DNA of 64,000 bases from Paracoccaceae bacterium. Lineage in GTDB: Bacteria; Pseudomonadota; Alphaproteobacteria; Rhodobacterales; Rhodobacteraceae. The translations under genes and the position numbers were made by a program. Each line of letters opens with the position of its first letter. Positions within the stretch are counted from its first letter, which is position 1. Where the stretch lies: the NCBI GenBank assembly GCA_014654775.1, contig JACVZW010000018.1:1-64000 (forward strand). The letters run 5' to 3'. The notes beneath the pieces were generated by a model, which worked only from the letters and a program-made list of their open reading frames with translations, did no database searches and was not told where the DNA came from. Below, piece by piece: positions 62,811 through 64,000 of the stretch.

Positions 62811-63266
62811 TCAGACGCCGACGTCGGGTCCGGGGCAGTTTAGCGGCGTGGTGCTTTGTGCCACTTCCGACAACGAGGTGCCCCCGTCCCCGCCCATGAA
62901 GATGGCGCGCAGGCCGGTGGCCTCGCGGAAGAAGCGCCAGCATTGCGCCTCGGGGTCGTTGTCATAGACGAAGCAGATATTGCCCTGATCTTCGAACCAG
63001 TGGCCGTATTGGCAATCATCCTCGGTGAAGGCCCAGACCACCTTGCGGTCCGGAAGATACTGTTCGGACCCCCAGACCACGCCGTCCTGTGCGTAGGAGA
63101 GGGTCTTGCCTGTGGCATAAGCCTCAAACTCCGCAGCCGTGAGGGGGGCATTGGCGATGGTCTGCGTGCTTTCCGCGAAGGTCGGACCGACGAACCCGGG
63201 GCCCAGAATGGCTGGCCCGGCGAGGGCGAGCAGAACGGCTAGGGCAAGGCGGGCGGGGCGGTGCAT
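62811..63266 (-). CDS. Exported protein, unknown function
   Basis: This 151-aa protein has a signal peptide (MHRPARLALAVLLALAGPAILGPG) and a mature domain with ANAPLTAAEFEAYATGKTLSYAQDGVVWGSEQYLPDRKVVWAFTEDDCQYGHWFEDQGNICFVY and CWRFFREATGL, with four cysteines, probably in disulfides. I have seen similar short exported proteins in Rhodobacteraceae, but know no function. It converges with xseA; the paired palindromes lie between the stop codons. Confidence 0.75.
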   Translation of the reverse strand: MHRPARLALAVLLALAGPAILGPGFVGPTFAESTQTIANAPLTAAEFEAYATGKTLSYAQDGVVWGSEQYLPDRKVVWAFTEDDCQYGHWFEDQGNICFVYDNDPEAQCWRFFREATGLRAIFMGGDGGTSLSEVAQSTTPLNCPGPDVGV

Positions 63267-63320
63267 GGGCGGTATCCTTGATCCGGGGCGACCATGCCAG
63301 ATCGGAAGGGATTTGGCCAG

Positions 63321-64000
63321 TCACGCCGACGGGTCAGTGGGGCGGGGGGCGAGGCGGGCGAGATGGGGTTTCATCAGCCGGTGCCAGAGCGGCGGGATCA
63401 GGGCGATGGCGGCGGCCAGAGGCAAGGGCCAGGGCAAGCGGGGGGCATCTTCGGGCAGGCGCAGGGCCGGGTAGGGGCGCGCGGGATGGGCGTGGTGGTC
63501 AGAATGGCGCGGCGCGTTGAGGAGGAGGGCGGAGGAGAACCAATGCGCCGTGTTCCAGGAGTGGCTTGCATTCACCGGCTCTGGACGCCCATCGGGCAGG
63601 GTGGCGCGGGTGAGGCCGTAATGCTGGACATAGTCCGACAGATGGATCTGAAGCTGGGCATGGGCGGCGATCAGCAACCAGAGCGCGACACCTGTCGGTC
63701 CGGCGAGGCTGGCAGCGAGGGCGAGGGCCGTGGCCGAGATCAGGGCATAAATGAAGTAGGGGTGCGGGCCGGGGTGCGCGCTGCGGCGGCGCAGGTCGTT
63801 TTCGGCCCTGAGCCCGGCGCGGAAGCCACCGAAGGCGGCGCGGGGCAGATAGCGCCAGAAGCCGCGGCCCTTGGGGGCCGAGGCGGGATCAGCAGGCGTG
63901 GCGACATGGCGGTGATGGACGAGGCGGTGGCTGGAGGCGTGGTGGCCAATCAGCATCCAGGCATAGACCGCGATGCCGAGTCGGACCTGCGCGCGGCGGG
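63321..64000 (-). CDS. Alkane 1-monooxygenase-like membrane di-iron enzyme (partial)
   Basis: The gene continues past the right window edge; its N-terminal part is missing. The frame is open to position 64000. It shows the histidine boxes of the AlkB/xylene monooxygenase family: HHASSHRLVHHRHVATPADPASAP and LNAPRHSDHHAHPARPYPALR, with LQIHLSDYVQHYGL and SHSWNTAHWFSSALL between, and two or more membrane segments. It probably hydroxylates an alkane or fatty-acyl chain with O2, but the electron donor is not seen. The first visible ATG is internal (63956). Confidence 0.85.
   Translation of the reverse strand, partial: RRAQVRLGIAVYAWMLIGHHASSHRLVHHRHVATPADPASAPKGRGFWRYLPRAAFGGFRAGLRAENDLRRRSAHPGPHPYFIYALISATALALAASLAGPTGVALWLLIAAHAQLQIHLSDYVQHYGLTRATLPDGRPEPVNASHSWNTAHWFSSALLLNAPRHSDHHAHPARPYPALRLPEDAPRLPWPLPLAAAIALIPPLWHRLMKPHLARLAPRPTDPSA

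Overview
The window looks like a chromosomal segment of an alphaproteobacterium of the family Rhodobacteraceae (Rhodobacter/Gemmobacter/Tabrizicola-like). I infer this from the very GC-rich coding sequence, the order of the his and dcw clusters, the DUF2484 gene between murC and murB, the alphaproteobacterial type of LexA box (GTTC-N7-GTTC), and a DUF1127 gene followed by CCUCCUCCC-loop RNAs. No rRNA genes, phage genes or complete insertion sequences are seen. Nearly all genes are chromosomal housekeeping genes.

Layout. 0.2-5.4 kb: dimethylarginine hydrolase with a glycosyltransferase-like gene, a lipoprotein, tRNA-Tyr, rlmB, a CoA-binding protein and a duplicated RTX protein. 5.5-11.6 kb: histidine genes hisB-hisH-hisA-hisF-hisE on the minus strand, interspersed with small membrane and exported proteins. 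11.6-15.4 kb: a Mn-type ABC importer (sitABCD) behind two Mur/Fur-like boxes. 15.5-17.4 kb: a response regulator, a small exported protein and two identical tRNA-Gly genes. 17.5-27.6 kb: pyruvate carboxylase, a UvrD/PcrA helicase with an unusual insertion and a LexA box, BenE, a large small-RNA array with its DUF1127 gene, and Mrp. 27.6-56.3 kb: the division and cell-wall (dcw) cluster mraZ-rsmH-ftsL-ftsI-murE-murF-mraY / murD / ftsW-murG-murC-DUF2484-x-murB-ddl-ftsQ-ftsA-ftsZ, then lpxC, bamD and recN. The dcw cluster is interrupted by reversed genes after mraY (RraA-like, aminotransferase) and after murD (DUF6614, and a transglutaminase-like gene broken by an in-frame TGA). 56.4-64 kb: DUF3563, a DUF1638/52-aa/corrinoid-protein operon, a radical SAM gene behind a LexA box, purD, xseA, an exported protein and the 3' part of an alkane-monooxygenase-like gene.

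Most striking feature: downstream of the DUF1127 gene (25834 to 25619, minus strand) lie eleven hairpins, each showing CCUCCUCCC (anti-Shine-Dalgarno) in its loop. They form five two-hairpin units plus a final hairpin that is also the intrinsic terminator. This matches the architecture of the CcsR/'cuckoo' RNAs next to the DUF1127 protein CcaF1 in Rhodobacter, in what appears to be an enlarged form. About 2.5 kb away, the 771-bp mraZ leader carries phased TGGGA (MraZ-type) repeats, a candidate promoter and a 13-bp terminator hairpin about 210 nt after it, consistent with an UpsM-like leader RNA. Other unexplained signals are two arrays of four TGTGC repeats at exact 12-bp spacing, a low-GC coiled-coil-like insertion in the helicase, several families of intergenic palindromes, and decaying genes between murD and ftsW.
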